Shown here one piece after another: positions 8,015-16,600 of a stretch of DNA of 64,000 nucleotides; position 1 is the first letter of the stretch; each line of letters begins with the position of its first letter. Below the pieces are notes generated by a model. The model ran no database searches. It had not been told where the DNA came from and saw only the letters and a program-made list of their open reading frames with translations. This DNA is from Nitrospira sp. (GTDB taxonomy: Bacteria > Nitrospirota > Nitrospiria > Nitrospirales > UBA8639). The position numbers and the translations under genes were made by a program. Location: contig CP058931.1 in NCBI GenBank assembly GCA_024760505.1, positions 1,374,001 to 1,438,000 of the forward strand, read 5' to 3'.

Positions 8015-8782
8015 TTACAGTAATGGGTTTCTTTCCCCATCCACGAAAACATAAGAAGTCTCGATCCAAATCCAGTCTTTATGGGTTAAACCGTGAATTT
8101 GCACACCGGTAAATACCGCATAGTCGGTTTTGTTGGTCTCGACGGTTAGTTGGATCATCCGTTCAAGATCTTCTCTGATGATATGTTGGGTGGCTTTGGT
8201 CAAAGTGACCAAATCGGGAATTTCTCCGAATCCAAATTTTCTAAACAGGCGTTGCGTTAGGAGGCTCTGTTCCACGTCTTCTGGGTTCAGGTCCAGGCTG
8301 GCTTCTACTCGAGAACGGCCTTGGAGAATCTTAATCAATGCGCCACAAGCCTGGGAGAAGGCCTGACACCCTGTGCGGCGACAATTTCCGAGAGTGCCCT
8401 GTTCATCAATGGTGATACGGGGAAAGTTCAAATACACGTATCTTTCTCTGCCATCAATAGTGGGTGCATGATGATGGGCGGCTTGAAATCCCGTAACACC
8501 CAAATACAGCATTCCGGCCAGACTTGAAAAGTTAAATGCTCCATTCCAGACATTATGGAGTCTGTTCAAAAATGGGGTGGCTATCTCGTCCCGACACACA
8601 CTCACGCAGGCGATTGAGTTCTTCTGATTCATGCCAAAGGGATGTAACCTGAATTGGGAATATTCCACGAAGGCATCCGAGGGGTAGGCACCTGGAAAAT
8701 TCCGTTCCAAGGTTTTCTTGAAATCGAAGGATCCTGGAGGAGTTTTTGTTGAAGGAGAAATGGGTGCTGACAGAGTCGGCAT
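8015..8782 (-). CDS. LCIB-family protein (theta/beta carbonic anhydrase-like)
   Basis: 255 aa from the ATG at 8782, preceded by AAGGA at about 10 bases; a TTG at 8848 would add 22 residues but has no ribosome site. Family hallmarks recalled for the algal low-CO2-inducible protein LCIB group are visible in order: SIACVSVCRDEI (Cys63, Asp65), SSLAGMLYLGVTGFQAAHHH (His103-105), DGRERYVYL, and GNCRRTGCQAFSQACGAL (Cys134). A Cys/His/Cys zinc site with a nearby Asp is the active-site layout of LCIB carbonic anhydrases. No signal peptide is visible, so a cytoplasmic location is predicted. The presence of DabA and SulP genes in the same region fits interconversion of CO2 and bicarbonate. Enzymatic activity is inferred; some LCIB homologues are inactive. 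Confidence 0.7.
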   Translation of the reverse strand: MPTLSAPISPSTKTPPGSFDFKKTLERNFPGAYPSDAFVEYSQFRLHPFGMNQKNSIACVSVCRDEIATPFLNRLHNVWNGAFNFSSLAGMLYLGVTGFQAAHHHAPTIDGRERYVYLNFPRITIDEQGTLGNCRRTGCQAFSQACGALIKILQGRSRVEASLDLNPEDVEQSLLTQRLFRKFGFGEIPDLVTLTKATQHIIREDLERMIQLTVETNKTDYAVFTGVQIHGLTHKDWIWIETSYVFVDGERNPLL

Positions 8783-8849
8783 GTGTGCATTTTCCTTATT
8801 CGATGAGCTTTCGGAATGTGGATAGGTTCCCAGTAAAGAATAGGTCAAA

Positions 8850-8863
8850 GCAAAAGAGTGCCA
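8850..8863 (-). promoter_or_regulatory. Sigma-54-like element upstream of the LCIB gene (spacing one base short)
   Basis: Minus-strand TGGCAC-TCTT-TTGC resembles a sigma-54 promoter but the GG to GC distance is 11 rather than 12 bases, which normally weakens or abolishes activity. If used, transcription would begin near 8838, downstream of the alternative TTG start, supporting the ATG at 8782. Confidence 0.35.
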
Positions 8864-9347
8864 GTTATGGGCCCTGCTTTTCCCTGAAAAATATAAGGAA
8901 TTAATTGGGTTTATTGGTATTTTTATTCCTTCGCCAAAGCAGCGGAAGGGCGCGGGTACGAGATCGTACCCTGTGGACTGTGCTAAAAATTTCTTGAATT
9001 ATAATTGTGTGGGTTCAGGTAAGGACCATAGTGGAAGCAATGCATAGCAGTTTTGAACTTGTAAAAGAATCTCTCCCAGGCGGAAAACTTGGCGGCTTCT
9101 GGGAAGGAAGGTTCTTTGTTCAGAAACTCTTACGCCCTATTCAGCGGAGAGCTTTGAGGATGATAGTGAAAGGAAAGTTATGGCGAATGTTTTTAAACAA
9201 TCGGTGGGGCCATGACCACTGCCTTTCAAAGGCTTTAAGTCCTGCCTTTGAGTTCAGGGAGTATAGAGCAATCTTACCCCGTATCAATAGAAGAAGATTG
9301 TGCCAGAAGGGGAAGGCGAAAGAATTGAGGCATAGCCCCCTCCTTTC
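8864..9347. other. Intergenic region, no supported gene
   Basis: About 480 bases between the LCIB promoter and the 3' end of the response regulator. A plus-strand open frame 9007-9390 exists but has no ribosome site, overlaps the regulator gene and resembles nothing known. I see no clear RNA or repeat. Confidence 0.4.
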
Positions 9348-10736
9348 TCACGACCCCTCTGTCTCATGGGAGAAGGCTTTCCGTAATTGAATATATTCAT
9401 CCAGGGTCTGTGTAGAAATGTGAAGATAGCCGGCCGCTTGTTCTTTGTCCTGCTTGGTAAATCGTAAGACTTCATCAATCACCATGACTTGGATATCCTG
9501 GAGACTGTGTTGGCCGATTTCAAAGAGCACCCGACCAGTATTTGGAGGGAGGCCTTCTCCGCTGCCAGGATGTTGAGAGTAAAAGTCCAGAGAAGTAAGG
9601 ACAGGTCCTTGCGAGCACAACACCGCCCTGCGAATCATGGCCTCTAATTCTCGAATATTCCCCGGGAATTGGTACGTATCCAAAAGCGGAGGTACCGAAG
9701 AATCAATGTCGAGTTTTGGACGGCCGATCTCTTCACCATACGCGTGAATGGTTTTGATCACCAAAGGGATGATATCTTCTTTCCGTTCCCGTAGGGGAGG
9801 AATGAAGAGTTGCTGTTTTTCGAGTAGAGAGCGTAACTCTGGATGAAATATTTCCTGGTAGCCCGGTTGGTCCAATGGAATCGCACTGGTCACCACAAGT
9901 CGATTGTTGATGGGGAGGCGGTCAAATCCTCCCATTCGACAAAATTCACGGGTGCGAATGGCCTCGGCCAATGCTCCCTGAATGGGGATTGGCAGATGTT
10001 CAATCTCATCAACAAATAAGGTTCCCCCATCGGAATGTTCAAATGCTCCCGGCATGCTTTGGCTGGCACCACTAAATGCCCCGCGTTCATATCCAAATAT
10101 TTGAGGTTCAAGGAGTGATCCCCTCTGTTCGTTGCAACTGACGGTGACAAACGGGCCGAGCTGTTTGTGGCTATTATAATGAAGAATGCGTGCCAAGAAT
10201 TCTTTGCCCGTCCCCACCTCCCCTTGAAGAAACACTAAGGGAACGTCCTGAGCGTCGAAAAATTTGAGTTGTTCAATGACCTTGGTCATGGCTGGACTCC
10301 TGGCGATCACATGCTCCCAGGAATACTGCCGTTGTTTCTCAGAAGCAGAAAACTCAATCCGGCGCCTTAGCTCCAGGAAGGTGATGGCTCGATGTAAGGC
10401 GGGTTCAACCGTTGAAAAATCAATGGATTTTATCAAAAAATCATAAGCTCCGAGCCGCATCGCCTCCACCGCATCTTCCACGCTCCCATAAGCAGTCAGC
10501 ATGACAACCAGGGTTTTCGGGATCTTTTGTCGAATTTGGCGTAACGTTTCGAGTCCATCCATTTCCGGCATTTTAAGATCCAGGAACAGCAAATCGGGCA
10601 GTTCATGTTCTAAAGCCTCAATGAGCGCGGCTCCTGAATGGAAGCTTCTCACGAGGTGTCCTTTTTTTACCAACCGGCGACTTAACGCAGAACATACGTT
10701 TTGATCATCGTCGGTCACATAAATTGTTGCACGCAT
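9348..10736 (-). CDS. NtrC-family response regulator with degenerate AAA+ domain
   Basis: 462 aa: receiver domain (residues 1-120, YVTDDDQ acidic pocket, phospho-acceptor in LFLDLKMPEMDG, LTAYGSVEDA), AAA+ sigma-54-interaction domain (about 140-370) and a short Fis-like C-terminus. Walker A (GEVGTGKE) and Walker B (GGTLFVDEIEHL) are present. The sigma-54 contact loop reads GAFSGA instead of GAFTGA, the sensor-I asparagine (ATNRDL in the paralogue) is replaced by TSAIPLD, and the FREDLFFRL arginine-finger block of the paralogue at 19504 is replaced by FHPELRSLLEK. It may therefore fail to hydrolyse ATP or act as a modulator. AAGGA lies 5 bases before the ATG. No adjacent kinase. Confidence 0.85.
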   Translation of the reverse strand: MRATIYVTDDDQNVCSALSRRLVKKGHLVRSFHSGAALIEALEHELPDLLFLDLKMPEMDGLETLRQIRQKIPKTLVVMLTAYGSVEDAVEAMRLGAYDFLIKSIDFSTVEPALHRAITFLELRRRIEFSASEKQRQYSWEHVIARSPAMTKVIEQLKFFDAQDVPLVFLQGEVGTGKEFLARILHYNSHKQLGPFVTVSCNEQRGSLLEPQIFGYERGAFSGASQSMPGAFEHSDGGTLFVDEIEHLPIPIQGALAEAIRTREFCRMGGFDRLPINNRLVVTSAIPLDQPGYQEIFHPELRSLLEKQQLFIPPLRERKEDIIPLVIKTIHAYGEEIGRPKLDIDSSVPPLLDTYQFPGNIRELEAMIRRAVLCSQGPVLTSLDFYSQHPGSGEGLPPNTGRVLFEIGQHSLQDIQVMVIDEVLRFTKQDKEQAAGYLHISTQTLDEYIQLRKAFSHETEGS

Positions 10737-11072
10737 AGCAGTCCTTGTTTTGGAGATCAGTAAAGAAGCTGTGCCGCCGTCTTATTGTACTTTCCCATCT
10801 TTGGACATCGATATCAACCGCAGAGGAGTTCTGAGGACAGGTGATCTTTTTTACGGTATGGGTGTTTTTCTTTTGTATTCATTGGAAAGAGAGCTCCCGG
10901 TCATTTTCCCGTATCCAAGGGGTATTGGATAGGTGTCAGGACTGACTTTCGGAGGATCTCCAGTTCAATGAACCATTCATCAGGAAGAGGCAGGGCCTCA
11001 CAATGTTATACAGAGGAGCGCAAAGGCTATGCCCATGATGTTTCCCTAGTAAATTGAGCATGCTCAATTCAT
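10737..11072. other. Intergenic region left of the insertion sequence
   Basis: 336 bases between the divergent regulator start and the IS left end. It should hold the regulator's promoter, but I cannot assign one. The only striking element is the palindrome at 11052-11069, listed separately. Confidence 0.4.
11052..11069. repeat. 18-base perfect palindrome at IS insertion point
   Basis: AATTGAGCATGCTCAATT is a perfect inverted repeat without spacer. Its last two bases overlap the 5-base target duplication of the neighbouring IS. It could be a dimeric regulator site or a preferred insertion target; nothing in the sequence decides. Confidence 0.6.
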
Positions 11073-12624
11073 CCCGGATTCCGCAGTAGGGTTTTGATCA
11101 GGTAGCATGGGAGCCATCTTTCTTCCTCTGTTTTAAGGAGTTCCGATGGCACACTGCTCCTCGACGGCTTCACCGTTCTACCCTAAGATTCGCTTTGCCT
11201 TTACCAACCACCCCATCACCGTGTGGGCCGGAGCGATCTTGCTCCGGCTCTATTTCGAACTCATCGGCCTGCGGGCGGTTCTCCAACGGACCCTGCTCCC
11301 CATGGCCAAACGATCGAATCATCAGATTCCCGTCTCGGATGTCCTGTTAGCCTGGTTCTACGGACTCGCCTTGGGAGCCGAACGCTTTGCGCACTTCACC
11401 CGCTATCGCCGCGACCCTTTACTCCCTCAACTGCTGGGCCTCCCCCGGTTTCCTTCCCCTGATACCCTCCGGCGCTTTTTTCTGGCTTTCAGCTATGCCC
11501 GGCTGACGACGGTGTCCGAAACCTTGATGCGTCAGAGTCTGGAACGCATGCCTCGTTTTCTGCTGGGGCACACCCTGGATCTGGACTCGACGGTTTTCTG
11601 TCGCTACGGGACTCAAGAAGGCAGTCAGATTGGCTACAATCCCCAGAAACGCGGGCGGCCGTCGCATCATCCGCTGATCGCCTTTCTGAGTGAAGCGCGT
11701 CGCCTGTTGTGGGCCACGCTCCGTGCAGGTCGGGCCGGTACGGCGAATGGCTGTGTGGAGTTGCTCACCCAGGCCCTCACGCTTCTTCCGCCCGGGCATC
11801 GCGTGGCCTTGGTGCGGGCCGATGCGGGCTTCTTTCTCACGCGCTTTCTGACCTTTCTGGAACACCAGGATCTGCCTTACATCATCATGGCCCGTCTGAC
11901 CCCCGTCTTGCGCCGTGTGGTGCTCCATCGGCTGCCTGAAACAGCCTGGCGCCGTGTCAGCAAGGGCGTTGAGGTGGCCGAGTATACGGCGACCTTACCG
12001 AGTTGGGCCGGGCACAGTCGCCGGTTTGTCTGTCTCCGTCAAGCACTGCGGGAACGCCCGCACGCGGCGGGTCGGCGCCTCATCGACTGTCCGGGCTATA
12101 CGTATCAGCTCATGGTGACGAGTGTGCCTTATGCCGCCGAAATCGTCTGTCGCATGTATGCGGGCCGGGCCGACAGTGAAAACCGGATCAAAGAACTCAA
12201 AGAGGACCTCTCCCTGGATACCTTTTGTCTGCAGTCTTTTGATGCGACCGATGCCGCGTTTCGCTTGGGTTGTGTCGCCTATAATCTCCTGGCGGGATTT
12301 CGTGAGACGGTCTTACCGCGCTGTTGGGTGGAACGGCGCCTCCGGGCCGTGCGCGATTTCGTCTTCCTCGTCGGAGCCGATCTGATTCCGCAGGGACGGC
12401 GGCTTCAGATCCGGTTTGCTGTCCCGCGGGAAGAGCGAGAAGAGTTTCTAGTCCGCCTCCGTACCCTTTCGGCGGGATTGCCAATTGCGGCGCAATTGGA
12501 ATGGACATTGACCGACGAAGAGTCGCCGTCTGAGTCCTCGCAGCCACGACCGTCGGGGGCTCATCCAGCTGGCATCCCAGTCGCTCAACCCCCACCCTAG
12601 GAAATTTCTATTGCTGAATCCGGG
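11073..12624 (+). mobile_element. IS1380-family insertion sequence, complete, with target duplication
   Basis: 1552 bases. Left end CCCGGATTCCGCAGTAG (11073-11089) is inverted at the right end (12608-12624, reading CCCGGATTCAGCAATAG on the other strand), 15 of 17 matching. Both ends are flanked by the direct repeat TTCAT (11068-11072 and 12625-12629), a 5-base target-site duplication. One intact transposase lies inside. Intact ends, ORF and duplication point to a fairly recent insertion. The element is visibly richer in G+C than its surroundings, suggesting origin from another genome. It interrupts no gene. Confidence 0.9.
11146..12600 (+). CDS. IS1380-family transposase
   Basis: 484 aa, DDE-type transposase catalysing cut-and-paste movement of the surrounding element. 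Catalytic motifs visible: LDLDSTVFCRYGTQEGS (first Asp near residue 147) with GYNPQKRGRPSHHPL, RADAGFF (second Asp near residue 226) and YAGRADSENRIKEL (catalytic Glu near residue 346). This is the IS1380 pattern. The TAAGGAG ribosome site is 6 bases before the ATG. The frame is intact with G+C-rich third positions unlike neighbouring genes. The C-terminal tail (ESPSESSQPRPSGAHP) is proline-rich and probably dispensable. Confidence 0.95.
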   Translation: MAHCSSTASPFYPKIRFAFTNHPITVWAGAILLRLYFELIGLRAVLQRTLLPMAKRSNHQIPVSDVLLAWFYGLALGAERFAHFTRYRRDPLLPQLLGLPRFPSPDTLRRFFLAFSYARLTTVSETLMRQSLERMPRFLLGHTLDLDSTVFCRYGTQEGSQIGYNPQKRGRPSHHPLIAFLSEARRLLWATLRAGRAGTANGCVELLTQALTLLPPGHRVALVRADAGFFLTRFLTFLEHQDLPYIIMARLTPVLRRVVLHRLPETAWRRVSKGVEVAEYTATLPSWAGHSRRFVCLRQALRERPHAAGRRLIDCPGYTYQLMVTSVPYAAEIVCRMYAGRADSENRIKELKEDLSLDTFCLQSFDATDAAFRLGCVAYNLLAGFRETVLPRCWVERRLRAVRDFVFLVGADLIPQGRRLQIRFAVPREEREEFLVRLRTLSAGLPIAAQLEWTLTDEESPSESSQPRPSGAHPAGIPVAQPPP

Positions 12625-12962
12625 TTCATTAAGGTACGCCAATAGTATCGTTCGATTTTCTGCACGGCTATCAGTCGCCTCCTCATCCAAAGGATTGGTT
12701 GATACTGCCGAATAAAATCAGCTGGCGTGCGATGATGCACAGGGGGTCGTGTGTGAAATGGCACCATTTTTCAGGTTGTGGCCACCGTGCCTGAAGGCAG
12801 CAGCCAGGGGAAAATTTGGTAAGGACATACGGCAAATATTAAAAATCAATCGAAATCAACTGCATCACCATTAGCCTGACGGTTAAGGCAATTGTAAGGA
12901 GCAGGGATGCATCTTGTTGTGCCTTTCCAATGCCGTGCTCAGATTCCTCGATGTCTGGGAAT

Positions 12963-12977
12963 TGGTACTAGTTTTGC
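12963..12977 (+). promoter_or_regulatory. Sigma-54-type promoter of the porin gene
   Basis: TGGTACT-AGTT-TTGC keeps the essential GG and GC exactly 12 bases apart, with T for C at the fourth position. Predicted transcription start near 12989, 63 bases before the porin ATG. The rest of the 12630-13051 gap shows nothing else I can name. Confidence 0.5.
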
Positions 12978-13051
12978 GTGGCAAAAGATGAATAGGAAAA
13001 TTTTGAAAAGGAAAATTATGATGGTCGGCTTCCGTCTTGTATGGAGATTCG

Positions 13052-14443
13052 ATGAAAAATATTGGAGTGGTTTGTTTAGGCTTCCTTTTCTTGCTTGGAG
13101 GTCTGTTAGAGGAAAATCCTGCACATGGGGCTGAAAATGGAACTCATATCAAAGAATTCCCGAGTGATTTTGATCGCCTCAAAACTGTTTTGCAACAGAC
13201 TAATACTCTTTCTGCTCTGACGCCGGAATGGCTGGATTTGGGAGTTGAACATCGAACACGCTATGAAACGTTTAATCAAAGTTTTACGAAAGGCACAGCA
13301 GGAAGTGATCAGATGGTTGCGCAGCGGACGAGGATTTTGTTGGGAATTAAGGATATTTGGGACCCAATTCGATTCACACTGGAACTCGCAGATTTCCGGG
13401 CCCCTGTAGCTGATCGGGGGCAGGATCACAATCCCAATTTTGTCGATCATCTGGATATTTTTCAACTCCATCTTGATTTGGTGTCGCAGAAATTTTTGGG
13501 AACAGGGACCACAGGTAGGGTGGAAGTCGGCCGTTTAGTCATGGATTTTGGAAAAGGGCGTCTCATAGCAGGGCATCGTTTTGGAAGCTTTACTCCATCA
13601 TTTGATGGTGTGCAATTAACCTTTGGGAGAGATAAACGCTCTGATTGGGGTCTCCGGGCTTTTGTCACGCAACCGGTCCAACGTCATACGGTTAGCCCGG
13701 ATTGGACTAGCCCCATTAGCTACTTTTCCGGTGCGGCGATTTCCAGCCGCCATGTACCCTGGGCTAATGCGGAGTTATATATTTTTCAGTTGAATGAGGG
13801 GAGTAATCTTCAAAAACGCAATCTTTCCACTATGGGATTTCGAGTATTTTCCAAGCCTGCAAAAGAACAATTTGATTACGAAATAGAATCGATGTACCAG
13901 GTTGGAGAGGTCGATCATACGAATCAATTTGCACATCGACATCACGGTGAGGTGGGCTATAGTTTTGCGACTGAATGGCCCTTACGATTTGTCTATCTGT
14001 TCGACTACTCGTCCGGAGACAGGAATCCGAAAAAGAATTTTGATTTCTTGTTCGCAAAACGCCGCGCAGAATATGGACCAACCGGAATTTTGGGAATCAT
14101 CTTTCCATCCAATATTTTCTCACCTCTTGGGTTTCGCTCAGCTCTCCAACCGATCTCCACGGTCAGGTTGATGGTATCTTATCGCACCTTCTGGCTGGCA
14201 GATGGCCGCGGCCCTTTTGTGGGTAGCGGCCTGCAGGATCCGACCGGTCGAGCGGGCACTTTCCTTGGCAATATGTTGGATAGCTCCATAACGTGGGCCC
14301 CTCAGGCCGGTTATTTCCGACATACAACTTTTGAGGTGGGATATACGCGATTTTTCAAAGGCTCCTATTTCGATCGAGTGCCACAAAGTCCTGGTACGGC
14401 CGATGTCAATTATGTCTATACCATGGCGACATTGACATTTTAA
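13052..14443 (+). CDS. Outer-membrane beta-barrel porin, alginate-export (AlgE-like) family
   Basis: 463 aa from the ATG at 13052, which has GGAG 5 bases upstream; a TTG at 13037 is in frame but poorer. A signal peptide covers residues 1-about 27 (hydrophobic core VVCLGFLFLLGGLL, cleavage after AHGA). The mature part begins with LDLGVEHRTRYETFNQSF and RTRILLGI, the opening strands of the alginate-export barrel family, and continues as alternating amphipathic strands ending in YTMATLTF with a terminal Phe. Family members form large monomeric channels for anionic solutes. Position next to SulP-2, and a similar promoter type, suggest a shared anion-uptake role, an inference. Confidence 0.8.
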   Translation: MKNIGVVCLGFLFLLGGLLEENPAHGAENGTHIKEFPSDFDRLKTVLQQTNTLSALTPEWLDLGVEHRTRYETFNQSFTKGTAGSDQMVAQRTRILLGIKDIWDPIRFTLELADFRAPVADRGQDHNPNFVDHLDIFQLHLDLVSQKFLGTGTTGRVEVGRLVMDFGKGRLIAGHRFGSFTPSFDGVQLTFGRDKRSDWGLRAFVTQPVQRHTVSPDWTSPISYFSGAAISSRHVPWANAELYIFQLNEGSNLQKRNLSTMGFRVFSKPAKEQFDYEIESMYQVGEVDHTNQFAHRHHGEVGYSFATEWPLRFVYLFDYSSGDRNPKKNFDFLFAKRRAEYGPTGILGIIFPSNIFSPLGFRSALQPISTVRLMVSYRTFWLADGRGPFVGSGLQDPTGRAGTFLGNMLDSSITWAPQAGYFRHTTFEVGYTRFFKGSYFDRVPQSPGTADVNYVYTMATLTF

Positions 14444-14690
14444 TTCCTCGGTTTAGCCCGATAGGTTTTCACCTGCCCCTCCCTTCATCCTTCCTATAAG
14501 GGAAGTGTCCTCTTTTCTTGTTCATGTCGTATCGGGAGTTATTTCGCACAGGTCACACCGTACGAATTCGCACAGGAGGCCTTAGCGAGAAAAATTTGTC
14601 TTTAATTGGGAGGGGATCCGGGCACAGATATTGTTGAAAATATAAAGAAAAAATCAAAGGAATTTCTATGAACCCTCACGGTTCGATTAT
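14444..14690. other. Intergenic region between porin and SulP-2
   Basis: No open frame with a ribosome site and no clear terminator after the porin. The following sigma-54 element drives SulP-2. Confidence 0.4.
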
Positions 14691-14705
14691 TGGCATGTAA
14701 GTTGC
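14691..14705 (+). promoter_or_regulatory. Sigma-54 promoter of SulP-2
   Basis: TGGCATG-TAAG-TTGC, preceded by T, matches the sigma-54 consensus with exact 12-base GG-GC spacing. Predicted transcription start near 14717, 80 bases before the ATG at 14797. Confidence 0.7.
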
Positions 14706-14796
14706 GCGTGAAGCTTGTTGTAAATTTTAAAGGAATATTTTTGTCTTTTTGTTTAGGCGATGACGAATTAGGCGAATGAGTCGGAGGAAATTAGGA

Positions 14797-16596
14797 ATGG
14801 AGCACCTGATTGGGGGTATTCGTGTATATCTTAAAGATTTCAATTTTAAAGATAATTTTAAAGGGATTGCCAGCAATGTGAGAGGGGATGTGTTGGCGGG
14901 GATCACGGTAGCCATGGTGGTGCTCCCCATGGCACTGGCCTTTGGCGTGGCTTCCGGGCTGGGAGCGATTGCGGGCATGTGGTCGGCAGTGGCCGCCGGC
15001 CTTATTGCGGGTCCCTTAAGTGGCTCAGCGTGGTCGGTGGGTGGGCCCACGGGGCCGCTGACGATCCAAATCCTTTCCATGACTCAAACCACTCAATTGG
15101 CCGATGGGAGTCCCGATCTGGTTTTCGTATTTACGACCATCGCCTTAGCGGGCTTTCTTTTAATTGTGATGGGCCTGTTGAAGCTCGGGCAGTTTATCAA
15201 GTTTACTCCCTATTCAGTTATTTCGGGATTTATGACGGGTTTGGGTGTGTTGTACATGCTGCTGCAACTCAACCCATTTTTGGGACTTCCCGGCGTCAAA
15301 CGTATCACTTCCGCCATCACGGAATTACCCTCCAGTTTAGCCCATGCGTCGCCTGTGGCAGTGGGAGTCGGGGTGTTGACCTTACTCATCGTCGTGTATT
15401 GGCCGAAAATTTCTCCAGTGACCTGGCTGCCAGGTCCATTAATCGGATTATTGGCCGGTACGGTAACTACGGTTGCCCTCGGGTTAGACATTCCGAAAAT
15501 AGGGGATATCCCCACGGGCTTACCTGACCTGTACCTTCCCGATCTTACGCTACTGGAAAAAGCCTTTGTCCCGGCTGCGGCTTTGGCCGGATTATGTGTA
15601 TTCGATAGTCTCCTGACCTGTCTCATCGTTGATAATATGACCGGCACTCATCACAACAGCGACCGGGAATTGGTGGCCCAAGGATCAGCTAATCTCTTTT
15701 CGGGGTTGGTTGGAGGGTTGGGTGGAGCCACCAATACGATGCCGTGTGTCGTGAATATCCAGAGCGGAGCCCGAACCCGGTTGGCTTCGGTTACGATGGG
15801 GCTGGTCCTGCTTTCCTTCATTCTCGGTCTGGGTTCCCTTGCCGCATCCATTCCTCTTTCCGCTTTGGCGGGGATTCTTCTCAAAGCCGGCTATGACATT
15901 CTGGATATGCGAGTTCTGCCGGTGGTTCGAAGATTGCCGACGTCTGATTTGATGGTGTTTGGTCTGGTGGTCTTGATGACCGTGTTTTGGAACCTGTTGT
16001 CCGCCATGGCGATGGGACTCGCAGTGGCCTTTTTCCGTTTTGTAAAAGACCAGTCTGATCGCTATAAAGCGGATCTCAGCCAACGCGATGAAGATGTGAA
16101 ACAGGAAGAAGAAGACCTCATTTTTTCATTCGCCAGGGATTATGCCAGGAAAATCAGCGGGAATGGGGCCAATATGGGAGAGCTGAGCGGTCGATTTGAA
16201 CATATCGTTCGAGACCGGATTATCATCGTCCGTCCTCACGGTCCATTATTTTTCGGTGCGATCGATTGGCTGAACGAGACGGTGGAACATCTTGACGGAA
16301 AAGATGTGCTCATCATTCGTTGCAAATGGTTGGATGAATTGGATTTGTCGGGTGCTTATGCGTTAGGCGATTTAATTGAAGCTGCCAACAGTCGCGGGGT
16401 GGCGGTGTTAACCGCCGGCATGTCCCCTCGAACCCGACAAATTCTTGCCGATTTAAATGAGCTTTCCAGACTGAAGGAAGACTATATCTGCACACATTTT
16501 AATGAGGCTTTGGATACCGCTATGCAGATCGTGGAAAAGAAGGCTGTGGAGGTTAGGCTACAAGCCCACAAAGAACCGGTTTTGACGGGAGGTTAG
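14797..16596 (+). CDS. SulP-family anion permease with STAS domain (SulP-2)
   Basis: 599 aa from the ATG at 14797 with GGAGG nine bases upstream (an in-frame ATG at 14776 sits before that site). Transmembrane core: LPMALAFGVASGLGAIAGMW, SVGGPTGPLTIQIL, DSLLTCLIVDNMTGTHHNSD. A charged linker of about 70 residues (RYKADLSQRDEDVKQEEED) precedes the STAS domain (IIIVRPHGPLFFGAIDWLN ... LDELDLSGAYALGDL), longer than in SulP-1 and SulP-3. It is a distinct paralogue rather than a recent copy of them. A decayed nhaB follows immediately and a two-component system next. Bicarbonate or another anion is the likely substrate; sulfate cannot be excluded. Confidence 0.9.
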   Translation: MEHLIGGIRVYLKDFNFKDNFKGIASNVRGDVLAGITVAMVVLPMALAFGVASGLGAIAGMWSAVAAGLIAGPLSGSAWSVGGPTGPLTIQILSMTQTTQLADGSPDLVFVFTTIALAGFLLIVMGLLKLGQFIKFTPYSVISGFMTGLGVLYMLLQLNPFLGLPGVKRITSAITELPSSLAHASPVAVGVGVLTLLIVVYWPKISPVTWLPGPLIGLLAGTVTTVALGLDIPKIGDIPTGLPDLYLPDLTLLEKAFVPAAALAGLCVFDSLLTCLIVDNMTGTHHNSDRELVAQGSANLFSGLVGGLGGATNTMPCVVNIQSGARTRLASVTMGLVLLSFILGLGSLAASIPLSALAGILLKAGYDILDMRVLPVVRRLPTSDLMVFGLVVLMTVFWNLLSAMAMGLAVAFFRFVKDQSDRYKADLSQRDEDVKQEEEDLIFSFARDYARKISGNGANMGELSGRFEHIVRDRIIIVRPHGPLFFGAIDWLNETVEHLDGKDVLIIRCKWLDELDLSGAYALGDLIEAANSRGVAVLTAGMSPRTRQILADLNELSRLKEDYICTHFNEALDTAMQIVEKKAVEVRLQAHKEPVLTGG

Positions 16597-16600
16597 CATG

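Noticed and set aside
9007..9390. Plus-strand open frame of 127 codons
   Set aside because: No ribosome site, no family resemblance, and overlaps the 3' end of the response regulator.
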